A stretch of 64,000 nucleotides of DNA. It comes from UBA2033 sp035345875 (lineage in GTDB: Bacteria > Spirochaetota > Leptospiria > Leptospirales > Leptospiraceae). The notes below the pieces were generated by a model. That model worked only from the letters and a program-made list of their open reading frames with translations, was not told where the DNA came from and did no database searches. Shown here in pieces: positions 8,662 to 18,459 of the stretch; position 1 is the first letter of the stretch; every line of letters starts with the position of its first letter. The stretch is from NCBI GenBank assembly GCA_035345875.1, contig DAORDH010000008.1, positions 1 to 64,000 of the forward strand, given 5' to 3'. A program made the position numbers and the translations under genes.

Positions 8662-9663
8662 ATGCAAAAAATTCTGAGATTTAAACCAATATACAAAGAT
8701 AAAATATGGGGAGGACGAAAAATGGAATCAGTCCTCTCTAGAACAATCCCAGACGGAAACATTGGCGAGTCATGGGAAGTATCAGACTATGGAAGCGATT
8801 TATCGATCATCACAAATGATGAATTTGCAGGTAGAAGCTTTCGAGAAGTATACAAGCAAAACAAAGAAAAAATTCTTGGAAATGTCTTTAAGGATAATGA
8901 AGATTTTCCCCTACTTGTAAAAATAATTGATGCTAAAGATAAATTATCTGTCCAAGTTCATCCAGATGATGAATATGCAAATACCAAAGATCCAGAGAGT
9001 TCTGGAAAAAAAGAAGCGTGGTATATTTTAGAAACAGATCAAAATGCTGAAATCGTTTGCGGTTTCTCCGAATCACTCAATCGAGAAAAGTATGAGAGTC
9101 TAATTCAAAGTAACCGCGCTGAATCATGTTTGCAAACCTTTCATTCAAAATCCGGGGATGCATTTATGATCAACCCTGGAACAGTGCATGCAATTGGCGC
9201 AGGAAATCTACTTTTAGAAGTCCAACAATCCTCAGATTCTACTTATAGAGTTTATGATTACGGGCGGTTAGGTGATGACGGAAAACCGAGGAAACTTCAC
9301 CTTCAAAAAGCCTTGGATGTTTTGAATTTTCAGAAATCAAATGGACAAGAAAAAATTTCTCCTATCCTTCTAGATTGGAAATACGGAAAAAGAAAATTAT
9401 TAGCCGCAAATGATAAATTTAGGTTCGAAATTTTAGAATTTTCCCAAACAAGTAAACTCCCTAGATTTTGCAAAGAAAATGTTTTTCTAATTATTCATAT
9501 ACTTTCTGGTTTATGTAGTATTGAAAGAGAAGAATTTAAGCAGGGTGATACTTTTTTAATAACCGCAGAAGCATTTGAGAAGGAAATAACAATCTCTAGC
9601 CTCTCAAGTGAAACTAAAATAGCCATTATGAGTGTCGGATCTGATTGGGTCACTTATTTGTGA
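8662..9663 (+). CDS. manA: mannose-6-phosphate isomerase, class I
   Basis: Interconverts fructose-6-phosphate and mannose-6-phosphate, feeding GDP-mannose and surface-glycan synthesis. A 333-aa protein, the length of the short Bacillus-type ManA. Cupin zinc ligands are visible: VQVHPDDE (Gln and His, about residue 99), KKEAWY (Glu, about 117) and PGTVHAIG (His, about 174). The catalytic Arg region DSTYRVYDYGR follows. The start is 4 nt after the EEP gene. Confidence 0.95.
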   Translation: MQKILRFKPIYKDKIWGGRKMESVLSRTIPDGNIGESWEVSDYGSDLSIITNDEFAGRSFREVYKQNKEKILGNVFKDNEDFPLLVKIIDAKDKLSVQVHPDDEYANTKDPESSGKKEAWYILETDQNAEIVCGFSESLNREKYESLIQSNRAESCLQTFHSKSGDAFMINPGTVHAIGAGNLLLEVQQSSDSTYRVYDYGRLGDDGKPRKLHLQKALDVLNFQKSNGQEKISPILLDWKYGKRKLLAANDKFRFEILEFSQTSKLPRFCKENVFLIIHILSGLCSIEREEFKQGDTFLITAEAFEKEITISSLSSETKIAIMSVGSDWVTYL

Positions 9664-9735
9664 TGTAAAAACATTTTTCAATGGACAGCGTGCCATTTTC
9701 AACCAAACTGGTAAAAAAACAAATAGGTTTATGGA

Positions 9736-10104
9736 ATGATAATAGTAGAAGGAATTGACCACGTAACTATAGCTGTAACAGATTTGGCAGCTTCAGCTAA
9801 ATTTTACGCTGATTTATTTGATTTTGAAATCCTCGATGATTCCAATTCAAAATATACAATAATGACTCTTGATCCAATCAAAGTTAAATTAATGCAAGTA
9901 GATAAAGTTGAAAATCAACTCAGTGGAAGCCTCACTCCAGTTTTGAGTTTCATTTTGGACGTAGATGATTTCACAGAAGCAATTTCTGAAATCGAAGAAA
10001 AAGGAATAAAAATCGTCAAAGGTCCTGAGAGTGCAGGAAAAGGCGAATCTCTTATTTTTAAAGATCCTGATAATAATTTAATAGAATTATTCTACCAATC
10101 CTGA
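9736..10104 (+). CDS. VOC (glyoxalase/bleomycin-resistance fold) protein
   Basis: A 122-aa single-copy VOC protein. The two beta-alpha-beta-beta-beta modules are seen from GIDHVTIAVTDL (first metal-binding His) and FILDVDDF. The end IFKDPDNNLIELFYQ contains the Glu of the family metal site. Members include lyases, isomerases and dioxygenases; this one cannot be assigned further. A strong terminator follows, separating it from prfB. Confidence 0.85.
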   Translation: MIIVEGIDHVTIAVTDLAASAKFYADLFDFEILDDSNSKYTIMTLDPIKVKLMQVDKVENQLSGSLTPVLSFILDVDDFTEAISEIEEKGIKIVKGPESAGKGESLIFKDPDNNLIELFYQS

Positions 10105-10128
10105 ATTAAAAAACAACTTCAGATAGGG

Positions 10129-10169
10129 GGCATTTTAAGGACACATCCTTGAAATGCCTTTTTTATTTT
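10129..10169 (+). terminator. intrinsic terminator between VOC gene and prfB
   Basis: GGCATTTTAAGGA (10129-10141) pairs over 13 positions, with one G-T wobble, with 10146-10158; the loop is 4 nt. It is followed by TTTTTTATTTT. The stem includes an upstream in-frame ATG of prfB at 10154, which rules that ATG out as the normal start. Confidence 0.85.
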
Positions 10170-10183
10170 CTAGAGGTGCATCC

Positions 10184-11296
10184 ATGGAAATTAGACCAGC
10201 GAAAGAATTATTAAAAGTCAGCAAAGAACTCCAAGAAAATTTTCAGACGAGATGGAAATCTCTCAATCTACAAACTGACTATGATAGATTAGCCTCTTAT
10301 AAAGAGCAAGCAAAGGATCCAAAATTTTGGGATAATCCAGATAAAGCCCAAGAAATATCTAAAACTCAAAACGCTCTCGAAAAGAAATTAGAACCTTGGC
10401 TTGCAATTAAACAAGAAATTTTAGATTTTCCAGATTTAATTGAAATGACGTTAGAGGAATCATCGGATGAATCTACAGTCCTTTCTTTGAACAATGACTA
10501 TAATAGACTTTTAGAGGAATTTACTAAGCTAGAACTTCTGGGATCATTAAGCGGCGAAGAAGATTATAATAATGCTTTTTTTAATATTCACCCTGGTGCA
10601 GGTGGAACAGAAAGCCAAGACTGGGCAGAAATTTTATTCAGAATGTATACTAGATATTTCGAAAAAAAAGGATATCGTGTAGATATTATAGATTATCAAG
10701 AAGGAGAAGGTGCTGGTCTAAAAAACGTTACTCTCCACGTCCAAGGAGAATACGCATTTGGATATTTAAAAGGAGAAAATGGGATCCATCGTTTAGTTCG
10801 TATATCTCCATTTGATGCAAACAAAAGAAGGCATACTTCTTTCGCTTCAGTCCATGTCTCCCCTGAATTAGAGGATGATATCGATATAGTCATAGAAGAG
10901 AAAGATTTAAGAGTAGATACATATCGTTCTTCCGGAGCTGGTGGTCAGCACGTTAATAAGACAGATTCAGCAGTTAGAATGACTCATATTCCAACAGGAA
11001 TAGTGGTGCAATGCCAAAACGAGAGATCTCAGATTAAAAATAGAGCTACTGCCATGAAGATGTTAAAAGCTAAACTCTATGAATTAGAAAAAAAGAAATC
11101 AGAAGAAGAAAATCAAAAGAAATCGGGTGAGAAAAAAGATATAGCTTGGGGTTCTCAAATCAGAAGTTATGTATTTCATCCTTATAACCTAATCAAGGAT
11201 CACAGAACAGATCATGAAACAGGCAATGTTCAACCGGTTATGGATGGAGAATTAGACGATTTTGTAATGGCTTATTTAAAGTATATATCAAGTTAA
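10184..11296 (+). CDS. prfB: peptide chain release factor 2
   Basis: Cytosolic RF2, which releases peptides at UGA and UAA stops. I start at the ATG at 10184 (AGAGGTG upstream, 370 aa), because the longer frame begins inside a terminator hairpin. The stop-codon recognition tripeptide SPF is present (VRISPFDANKRR, about residue 206), as is the catalytic GGQ loop (SSGAGGQHVNKTDSAVRMTH, about 250). Most bacterial prfB genes carry an in-frame UGA near codon 26 read by a +1 frameshift. Here the corresponding region (QTDYDRLASYKEQAKDPKFW) is continuous, so this copy lacks the autoregulatory frameshift. Its stop overlaps that of the convergent TolC gene. Confidence 0.97.
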   Translation: MEIRPAKELLKVSKELQENFQTRWKSLNLQTDYDRLASYKEQAKDPKFWDNPDKAQEISKTQNALEKKLEPWLAIKQEILDFPDLIEMTLEESSDESTVLSLNNDYNRLLEEFTKLELLGSLSGEEDYNNAFFNIHPGAGGTESQDWAEILFRMYTRYFEKKGYRVDIIDYQEGEGAGLKNVTLHVQGEYAFGYLKGENGIHRLVRISPFDANKRRHTSFASVHVSPELEDDIDIVIEEKDLRVDTYRSSGAGGQHVNKTDSAVRMTHIPTGIVVQCQNERSQIKNRATAMKMLKAKLYELEKKKSEEENQKKSGEKKDIAWGSQIRSYVFHPYNLIKDHRTDHETGNVQPVMDGELDDFVMAYLKYISS

Positions 11297-12789
11297 TCTT
11301 TCTTCTTTAACACATCAGCTATAGCTGCTTTAAAATTGGCTACTGCTCTATGATGATCAGCTAACGCATCAACTTCTCTTATTGCAGCCTCTCCAGTTGT
11401 TTGTTCCCGAATATTTACAACAAGTAACGTTCCCTCTCCCATAACATAACGAGTTCTCTCTGCTTCCTCTAATTTTTTAGCTAGTAAAAATTCTTTTTGC
11501 GCTAAAACAGCTCTTTGACGGGTAACGTTTACTGTAGTAAATGTATTTCGAATATCCGCAGAAATTCGATCTCTAAAAAACTGCTCTTGCTTAGAAAGCT
11601 TTTCATTCTTTGCACTTGCAGAATCCAATTTACCTTGCTGAGTTCTAGTTCTAAGAGGAACATTTAAAACAATCGCTGCTTCGACTTCAGGACGACTACG
11701 AGTAACGCTTCCTGTTCCTAAGTCTTGTGAGGCAGCAATTACTATATCAACTCCAGGAGACATTTGGTTTCTTGCTAATTCCTGATCTACTTGGTTTTGG
11801 TCTCTTTGTGCCTTAAATCTTTCAAGTTCAGGTCTTCGAATAAGCGCTTGTTCAATTTCTTTTTCTAGGTTATTATCTTTTATATCCTCAAACAAAGAAA
11901 AAATATTTTCAGGAATCTCTTCTATTCTGGGACTTCTCGCTTTTCCATTTGCATCCGTTAAATAGATAGAAAGTTCATTAGAAGCGATCTCTAAAGCCTG
12001 TGCTGATCCAAGTAAAAAAGATTCCCTTTGGAGTAATACTCTTTCATTATCCACTTGCTCGATAGGCGGTATATCTCCAGCTTTCACTCGTTTCAAAATC
12101 TGTTTTTCTCGTTCCAGTGCGATATCATATAAATTTTTCGCAATTATATATTTTCTTGCAGCAGCAATCCAATCCCAATACCTAAGAGTTGCATTGCGGA
12201 TAATATCGATTTTCTGTTGTGCAACGGATAAATCTGCAATTTTTACTCCTATTTCTGCCTGTTTAATAGCAGCTCGATTTTTATCAATAGGTCTGTCCCT
12301 CCAGAGCGGAATTTTTGCACCGGCTCGGATTTCACCAAGTGAATTGGTTGCTAACTTACCATCATAAGGAGCAAATGATCCTCTCCCTAATCGATAACCT
12401 CCAAAAAAAGACATACCATTATATGTTGTTGGCTGATCAATTAACATATCCATTCTATTATGTGAATAGAATCCTGTTGGTGCAGTTGTTCCATTAGCTT
12501 TAATACTTCCATCAAAAGCTCCTCTTGCACTTAGAAGCTCTCCATCTGCAATTGCAATGTCTTGAAATGCGGCTAATAACAAAGAAAAGTTTTCATTGAT
12601 ATTTGAAATTAAATCTTCTAGAGTGAGAGGCTTATATAAATTATCCGCTTTGGAATTTAAAGCAACTTTTACAATTTCGCTTCTGACTTTCATCTTTTCT
12701 TTTTTACTTTTTTCCAGCTCGGAACTTTCTAGACCAAACAAACAAAGAAACAGAAAAACTTTGATAAGGTATTGAAATTGATATTTCAT
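11293..12789 (-). CDS. TolC-family outer membrane efflux protein
   Basis: A 498-aa protein with an N-terminal signal sequence (LIKVFLFLCLFGLESS). Two tandem OEP repeats of long amphipathic helices occupy about residues 150-495 (QKIDIIRNATLRYWDWIAAARKY; then ERFKAQRDQNQVDQELARN). It should form the trimeric outer-membrane channel of the exporter encoded just upstream. It is the last gene of the operon; its ATG overlaps the HlyD stop by 4 nt. Confidence 0.88.
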   Translation of the reverse strand: MKYQFQYLIKVFLFLCLFGLESSELEKSKKEKMKVRSEIVKVALNSKADNLYKPLTLEDLISNINENFSLLLAAFQDIAIADGELLSARGAFDGSIKANGTTAPTGFYSHNRMDMLIDQPTTYNGMSFFGGYRLGRGSFAPYDGKLATNSLGEIRAGAKIPLWRDRPIDKNRAAIKQAEIGVKIADLSVAQQKIDIIRNATLRYWDWIAAARKYIIAKNLYDIALEREKQILKRVKAGDIPPIEQVDNERVLLQRESFLLGSAQALEIASNELSIYLTDANGKARSPRIEEIPENIFSLFEDIKDNNLEKEIEQALIRRPELERFKAQRDQNQVDQELARNQMSPGVDIVIAASQDLGTGSVTRSRPEVEAAIVLNVPLRTRTQQGKLDSASAKNEKLSKQEQFFRDRISADIRNTFTTVNVTRQRAVLAQKEFLLAKKLEEAERTRYVMGEGTLLVVNIREQTTGEAAIREVDALADHHRAVANFKAAIADVLKKKD

Positions 12790-14129
12790 TTCGAATCCTT
12801 TTTATCTTGGCTCTTTGCTTTATCAGTTAGATTTGAAGTATACGGTAAATCAGGTGGGAAGCCATTGAACTTTCTCCAAAGCTCATAAGCAATGGAAACT
12901 TCATTTAAAAATATCCAGGCATGCGCTCTTACTCCTTGTCTTAAAAAACCCTGCTCTGGCCAGTCAGAAGGAGAAACAGGTTTCACAAGAACTCTAAACT
13001 TACCAGTTCCATTATCAGTATTATCAACTAAAATCACACGTGCAGAAAATGTTCCCGCAGAAATTCCAGGCCAACCACTGAATTGAAGAGCAGGTAAGCC
13101 TTGAAATTGGACCTGTGCTTTTGCTTCTTCTACGATAAGCGGAATGTCATTTCCATCGACCCAAATTTCAGCTGCCCTATCAGCACTCTCTGGAATCAAT
13201 ACTGCAAGGGGCTCACCTGACTTTACCATTTCTCCATCCTGAGAAACAATGAGCCTCATAATAGTTCCATCTCTAGGTGCTGTAACACTTTGTGAATGTT
13301 GTCTTGCAAGTCGTGCAGAAATTCTAGGTAGCTCTGCTTTAGCATTTGCCAATTCAGCTAACGCTGCAGAATAAGACGCCCTCGCATCCGCAATAGAAGC
13401 AGTTGCATCTGTTCCCACCTTAAACTGATCAGCTTGGATAGCAACTGCTTCTGATTTTGCCGCGCTGAGAGAAGCCTTTGCTCGATTCAAATCTGTAAGC
13501 GCTCTTGCTGATTCAACTTCTGCCATTTCTACAGCACGAGCGGAGGCTAATCCTGAACTGGCTAAACTTTTTTGTCTATTGAGGTTCAAAGTAGCTGTTT
13601 TATATACCGCCTCAGCAGCCTCCACTGCATGTTCTGCTGCATCAACACGATCACCAGACATTCTAGTTCTAGACTTGGCCGCGGACACACCACTATCCAT
13701 AGATGCTTCTAATGACTTTATTCTTGCTTTGAAGGATTCTGCTCTTGCTTGAATGGCAATCACACGGGATTCAATCGCTGCTTTTTCTTCTTGTAATCTT
13801 TCAAGGAATTGTGGATCGTTATCCGATATTTCTACAATATTGTCCCCTTTTTTTACTTGCGTCCCCTCCATTACATGCCAATGGACGATTCTTCCATCAA
13901 TGGGTGCCTCAATAAATTGCTGCCTGTTCAAAGGTGCATAGGCAACCACCCTACCTGTTCCAAACACAGTCTGCTGCCATGGCAAAATAAACATCAAAAG
14001 AATGCAGATACAGAAACAAGTGAAAATTACCGAGGCGGTTCTACTTAAAGAATAAGATTTTGAAATCAAACGATCTAATGATAGATTCTCCTCTTGAATG
14101 TTATTTTTTGAATATTCCGATTTAGACAT
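12786..14129 (-). CDS. HlyD-family membrane fusion protein
   Basis: A 447-aa periplasmic adaptor. One membrane helix (about 33-55, SVIFTCFCICILLMFILPW) is followed by the first half of a lipoyl/barrel-sandwich domain (VVAYAPLNRQQFIEAPIDG). Next comes a long alpha-helical hairpin rich in Ala/Glu/Ser (about 110-275), then the second lipoyl half (SVTAPRDGTIMRLIVSQDGEMVKSG) and a C-terminal beta barrel. It links the inner-membrane ABC protein to TolC. It overlaps both neighbours (8 nt with ABC, 4 nt with TolC), so the three are translated together. Confidence 0.88.
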   Translation of the reverse strand: MSKSEYSKNNIQEENLSLDRLISKSYSLSRTASVIFTCFCICILLMFILPWQQTVFGTGRVVAYAPLNRQQFIEAPIDGRIVHWHVMEGTQVKKGDNIVEISDNDPQFLERLQEEKAAIESRVIAIQARAESFKARIKSLEASMDSGVSAAKSRTRMSGDRVDAAEHAVEAAEAVYKTATLNLNRQKSLASSGLASARAVEMAEVESARALTDLNRAKASLSAAKSEAVAIQADQFKVGTDATASIADARASYSAALAELANAKAELPRISARLARQHSQSVTAPRDGTIMRLIVSQDGEMVKSGEPLAVLIPESADRAAEIWVDGNDIPLIVEEAKAQVQFQGLPALQFSGWPGISAGTFSARVILVDNTDNGTGKFRVLVKPVSPSDWPEQGFLRQGVRAHAWIFLNEVSIAYELWRKFNGFPPDLPYTSNLTDKAKSQDKKDSK

Positions 14130-16254
14130 TTTTCTCTTTCCTACTCTCTACTAAGTTTTGATCTTTAAAAATATAAGTTCTATCTGAAAGTTTTTGTATC
14201 TCAGGCAAGTTAGACGCAATGATAATTGTTGCAAAATCTTTACACTCTTTTAACAATCCTAGAACTTTTTGGAGAGACTCTTTAGATAAGTAAATTAAAA
14301 TATTATCTATTAAAATAAGCGAAGGTTTAGTTATAAAAATTCTAGCAATGCAAAATAGAGCCAATTCTTCTTTTCGAAATGGGTATCCATTTCTAAGAAT
14401 ATCAGTTGCAATGCCATCTGGGAGCTGATCAACTTTTCCATCTAACCCAACTTTTGCGAGTGCCATCCTAATTTCTTTTGGATCATAACTCCATTTTCCT
14501 AAGGTCAGATTTTCTGATATAGTTCCACTAAATATATCCAAGTCTCTTAGAAGTAAAACATGATTTCTTAATTCTGATAAATTTATATCTTTAATATTAT
14601 AAGAGTCTAACTCTAGTTTGCCGCTTTCAATCACATTTAAACCATTCAGAATTTCCATGAACTTCATTGCATTAACTTTAGATGCATCTTGTATTTGAAT
14701 GATTTCTCCTTTGTTTGCAGTAAATTTCTCAATCCATATATCGCCAGTATTAAAATTCAAATTCTCAACATGAACTGAAATTGGAGTATCCTTTTGTATC
14801 TCCGGAGTAAAATCACCTTCTACTTCCGTTTCAAAGTCAAGTAAATGATTTACTTTGTCAACTGACGCACACAAATCATAATAATTTTCTAAATACTTTG
14901 TTAATTTTCCAAAATTATCCAAGATTTTAGAAACAATAATCTCTGAGGCAACTAATTGACCTAAAGTAATTTGCCCTTTAATAACAAGCCAACCGCCAAT
15001 GCCTAAGAGTAAACCACTTCCCAATGCTTGCAAGGATACGAATCCTATCATCTGGCGAATCAATGCTTTAAAATGTTTTCTTCTTGCGGTTAAATATTCT
15101 CGAGCTAAATTCTCAGATCTTAGAGTTGCATATTCTCTTGAATTTGCAGATCTAAGCATCATTGGATGAAAGTTCATTTCTTGAATCCAAGAAGCTAATT
15201 TATGTTTGCTTTTGGACTCCTTTATACTCGTTTCAATACCAACAGATCCTATTAAATAAAAGATTATTCCGATTACAAATCCCAAAATAATTACATTAAA
15301 TAAAATAAAAATTGGATGGTATAAAACCAAAACCAATAAGCCTATAATAGTTTGTAAAAAAATTCCCAGACCACTAGTGAGTAATATAGTAGCACTTTTT
15401 TGGATAATCGAAATATCTAAAAAATAATTTGGAATTTCTGATCCATAGTATTTTTTCATACTAGCATAATTGACTCTTGGCAATAAAGTTACAACGTTAG
15501 CCGCCAATCTCAGAAATAGCCTCTGCTGAATAAGCTCTGCTACGTATGCTTGCAAAACATTTAAATACCCCACAAATCCAAGAGCAATAATTACTATAAG
15601 TGTTAAAATTAATACTGGCTGAAATAACGTTCCAAAGTTTAAAATATTCACTAGAGATTGAACAGCCATTGGAATAATCAGTGAAAACAATCCAATCGCA
15701 ACAGAGTAAATTGCGATCGCCCAAATATCTTTCTTTTCAATCCTGATAAATCTAAAAATGGATGATAAGTAATCATGACTAGAATGATAATCCTTTCCTA
15801 GAACGCTAAATTTTTTCTTTAGTATAAGCCATTGCGGATAATCTCCATTATCCTGACTAGATTGAATTTTGTTTACAATGTTTCTTTTTAGAGTCCAAAA
15901 AACGCTTGAGTCACTTACTCTCGTGCATCGAACCAAAGGTCCGAAGACCCCATGTATAAAAAGCCAGCCTTCTTCTTTTAGATAAATAGCCACTGGTGAA
16001 GAAGGAGAAACTTTTTGAATTATATCATTCCAATGGGAAATTTCTATATTTAAGTAAATCTTGAGCTTTTCTGCAATGCTAACTAAATCAGATAGGTTTA
16101 AACTAGTTTGGTCTAATTTTTTTTTTCGTGTGTAGGACTCTATCTCTGTAAGAGTTTTGACTGAATCAAATTCAACTCCATCCGATTCTGCAAATTTTTC
16201 CAAAATGCGCAACGCATACATATTAAATGATTCACTCTGTATTTTCTGATTCAT
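14122..16254 (-). CDS. ABC exporter-like membrane protein with degenerate ATPase domain
   Basis: A 710-aa protein arranged like a type I secretion ABC transporter. About 170 N-terminal residues lie where peptidase C39 or C39-like domains usually sit (no catalytic Cys/His pair seen). A six-helix exporter membrane domain follows (about 175-470), then a nucleotide-binding-type domain (about 485-705). That domain is degenerate. The Walker A position reads GEIIQIQDASKVNAMKF, with the Lys and all loop glycines lost. The LSGGQ signature reads PFRKEELALFCIARIF. Walker B reads LILIDN, with Asn for the catalytic Glu, and the switch His is missing (ASNLPE). ATP hydrolysis looks impossible by the usual mechanism. 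The fold and the operon with HlyD and TolC are intact, so it is probably a working pseudo-ATPase. RBS AAAGGATT precedes the ATG. Confidence 0.85.
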   Translation of the reverse strand: MNQKIQSESFNMYALRILEKFAESDGVEFDSVKTLTEIESYTRKKKLDQTSLNLSDLVSIAEKLKIYLNIEISHWNDIIQKVSPSSPVAIYLKEEGWLFIHGVFGPLVRCTRVSDSSVFWTLKRNIVNKIQSSQDNGDYPQWLILKKKFSVLGKDYHSSHDYLSSIFRFIRIEKKDIWAIAIYSVAIGLFSLIIPMAVQSLVNILNFGTLFQPVLILTLIVIIALGFVGYLNVLQAYVAELIQQRLFLRLAANVVTLLPRVNYASMKKYYGSEIPNYFLDISIIQKSATILLTSGLGIFLQTIIGLLVLVLYHPIFILFNVIILGFVIGIIFYLIGSVGIETSIKESKSKHKLASWIQEMNFHPMMLRSANSREYATLRSENLAREYLTARRKHFKALIRQMIGFVSLQALGSGLLLGIGGWLVIKGQITLGQLVASEIIVSKILDNFGKLTKYLENYYDLCASVDKVNHLLDFETEVEGDFTPEIQKDTPISVHVENLNFNTGDIWIEKFTANKGEIIQIQDASKVNAMKFMEILNGLNVIESGKLELDSYNIKDINLSELRNHVLLLRDLDIFSGTISENLTLGKWSYDPKEIRMALAKVGLDGKVDQLPDGIATDILRNGYPFRKEELALFCIARIFITKPSLILIDNILIYLSKESLQKVLGLLKECKDFATIIIASNLPEIQKLSDRTYIFKDQNLVESRKEKNV

Positions 16255-16507
16255 CCATAATCCTTTTCTAACAGTCTTTAGACACCTGAACTACATTTCA
16301 TGTAAAAAAATATACTTGGGACATAAATTGATTTTATTCTTAACCAATATTCAATTCCAGAGGATAAAAAGGTTTTTCCTTAAAACTAGTTAGTCTTTCA
16401 ACCTTCATCTAGTTTTTTTCTTGTCTCAGAGAAGGCATTCATGAATCATGTATTATATTAGATTTTTTTCCGTTATATTATACAATTTTTAATTTGTAGG
16501 AACTATT

Positions 16508-16987
16508 ATGATCAAAATTGGTAACTTTCCTGAAATCGTAAATGAAAATGCAGCTCGCATTGTAGCACTCTTTGTAGTGATAATCAGCCTATCAGCTATT
16601 TACTTTGAATCCATTTTTTTAGCTTCCTTACTTTTTTACGGGTTTACAGCAAGAGTCTTATATGGACCAAAATTCGAACCATTTGCTAGACTTACATTAG
16701 ATATAATTATTCCCTTCTTAAAAATCGGAAACAAACCAACTCCCGGAATACCAAAAAGATTTGCTCAATTTATAGGATTTCTTTTTAGCCTAACAGCGCT
16801 TATCCTCTTACTCAGCCAAAATATATTCGAATTTAAAATCACACTTGGAATACTTTCTTTTTTTGCATTCCTTGAATCTTTCTTCGGATTTTGTGCAGGT
16901 TGCTTCATCTTCTCTTATCTAATGAAATGGGGATTTGTTCCCAATGATGTCTGCGAAAGATGTAGCAATATCAATTATCACATTTAG
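16508..16987 (+). CDS. DUF4395 membrane protein
   Basis: A 159-aa integral membrane protein with about four helices, recognisable as DUF4395 by the N-terminal VNENAARIVAL, the central GPKFEPFARL and the cysteine motif FCAGCF near residue 137, plus a second CERC pair near the end. The family is often found beside thiol-redox and sulfur genes, but no such neighbour is present here and the function is unknown. The ATG follows TAGGAACT. The gene converges with, and overlaps by 4 nt, the gene at 16984-18195. Confidence 0.85.
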   Translation: MIKIGNFPEIVNENAARIVALFVVIISLSAIYFESIFLASLLFYGFTARVLYGPKFEPFARLTLDIIIPFLKIGNKPTPGIPKRFAQFIGFLFSLTALILLLSQNIFEFKITLGILSFFAFLESFFGFCAGCFIFSYLMKWGFVPNDVCERCSNINYHI

Positions 16988-18195
16988 TATTTTTCATCTT
17001 GCTGAATTCCTGTTTTTAATAGTTCTTCAGCAATCATTAAAACGATTTCAGTCTGTGTTTTATTCGGATATAAATCAAAATATTCTTTTGTTTCTTTATA
17101 TCCGAGTGATTTAATTGCACTATCAATCGCAAGATTTCTTTTTTCCGGGTAACCAGAAAACAAATAGTGAATTAGATTGACTCCATTGACCGTATATCCA
17201 TTGTAAATTGCCCAATCAAACCATTTTTGATAAGAAACTCCATAATCCACTTTTGCTAATTTCTTTAATGTTTCGGCTATCTTTATTTTTCTATTTTCAA
17301 ATTCTGCTTTTGTTTGTAGAAGAGGGAGACCTTTGGCGAGTGCTGATGTCCCAAGACTCATCAAGCCAGTTAATATATCTATTCCTGTTAACTTTTCATA
17401 TAAAAACTCTTCCGATAAACCTACAATTAAATATGGAATTACTTGATCCGTCTCATAATACGTTAGCGCATAACAAGCATTACTCCTTGTAATTTGAGAT
17501 TGTCCCTTCTTTGAATACCTAAATAGTTCTTCTCTAATTTCATCAGATTTAATATTTTCGAAAATCATGATAGACGGAGCGACAACAATTTCATTCCCTT
17601 TCTGCAAGATAAATAAGTAAATTTCCTTTTTAGCAATTTCAGAAGCCCAAAGCATTGCCGCTTTCAAAGCAAGGATTCTTTCTTCATTTGGAGCATTTGC
17701 ATTAAAAATAATCTTCTGAAATACTTCATAGTCCTCTTTTTTACCTCGGTCCACTATATAGGCAAGGGAATAAAGCCTTAACTGTTTATCATCCAATTGA
17801 CCTTTTATAAAAGCTGGGTCGACTTTGTAATCTTGCATATATTTTCTAAAACTAAAAACTCGATCTTCAGAGGCTTTATTTGAAACGTTAGTTTTGAGAA
17901 AATTTTCACCCGTTTGATTCTTGGAATAGCTGATTAAGTCAATCAGCATTTCTCTATCGTCCTTTTCTAATCCTTTATTATACAGACGAATGATTAGATT
18001 TACATACTTATGAATGTCTTTTTTTATTTCTTGGATTGCTTTTTCTCGAAGTGTTGGATCTTTCAAAGTTTTCCATAAAGCCGATTCAGTTATCCCTGTA
18101 TCAAAAAAGCCTGTAAAAAAATTGTCAGAGTATACACTTTGACAGAGAAGCAAAGAAACAAATATTATGGGATAAAGAATAGAGTTAAATTTCAT
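16984..18195 (-). CDS. exported helical-repeat (HEAT-like) protein of unknown function
   Basis: A 403-aa protein with a clear signal peptide (MKFNSILYPIIFVSLLLCQSVYS). The mature part is helical with loosely repeated units (FQKIIFNANAPNEERILALKAAMLWAS; EELFRYSKKGQSQITRSNACYALTYYE), resembling HEAT or armadillo repeats. I can name no specific family. It is probably periplasmic. It lies downstream of ilvB on the same strand but 264 nt away. Confidence 0.7.
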   Translation of the reverse strand: MKFNSILYPIIFVSLLLCQSVYSDNFFTGFFDTGITESALWKTLKDPTLREKAIQEIKKDIHKYVNLIIRLYNKGLEKDDREMLIDLISYSKNQTGENFLKTNVSNKASEDRVFSFRKYMQDYKVDPAFIKGQLDDKQLRLYSLAYIVDRGKKEDYEVFQKIIFNANAPNEERILALKAAMLWASEIAKKEIYLFILQKGNEIVVAPSIMIFENIKSDEIREELFRYSKKGQSQITRSNACYALTYYETDQVIPYLIVGLSEEFLYEKLTGIDILTGLMSLGTSALAKGLPLLQTKAEFENRKIKIAETLKKLAKVDYGVSYQKWFDWAIYNGYTVNGVNLIHYLFSGYPEKRNLAIDSAIKSLGYKETKEYFDLYPNKTQTEIVLMIAEELLKTGIQQDEKY

Positions 18196-18459
18196 ACGAT
18201 TAAGATTTAATGCATTCAGATTAATTCAAATATTTTTTACAAATCAAATTGATACTTCAACAATTCTGGTTTTTATCTAAAATAATTGAGTTTTAGAAAA
18301 CGATTCGTCCAAATGTGTTTCGCACTGATGATTTTAGGTTTATGTGAATGAAATGCGAAGAAAAGGAACTCTTTTATAAACGAACAGCAATACAATCTAT
18401 AAAAAAAAGAAAACATTCGAATCAGTTTCTCATTCCTTTTCTTCTTACAAAATTCATTT

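Noticed and set aside
10154..10183. Upstream ATG adding 10 residues to prfB
   Set aside because: It lies inside the stem of a strong intrinsic terminator and has no ribosome site; the ATG at 10184 does.
14122..14800. ABC protein as a frameshifted pseudogene
   Set aside because: The frame is continuous over 710 codons and overlaps functional-looking partners; only catalytic motifs are changed.
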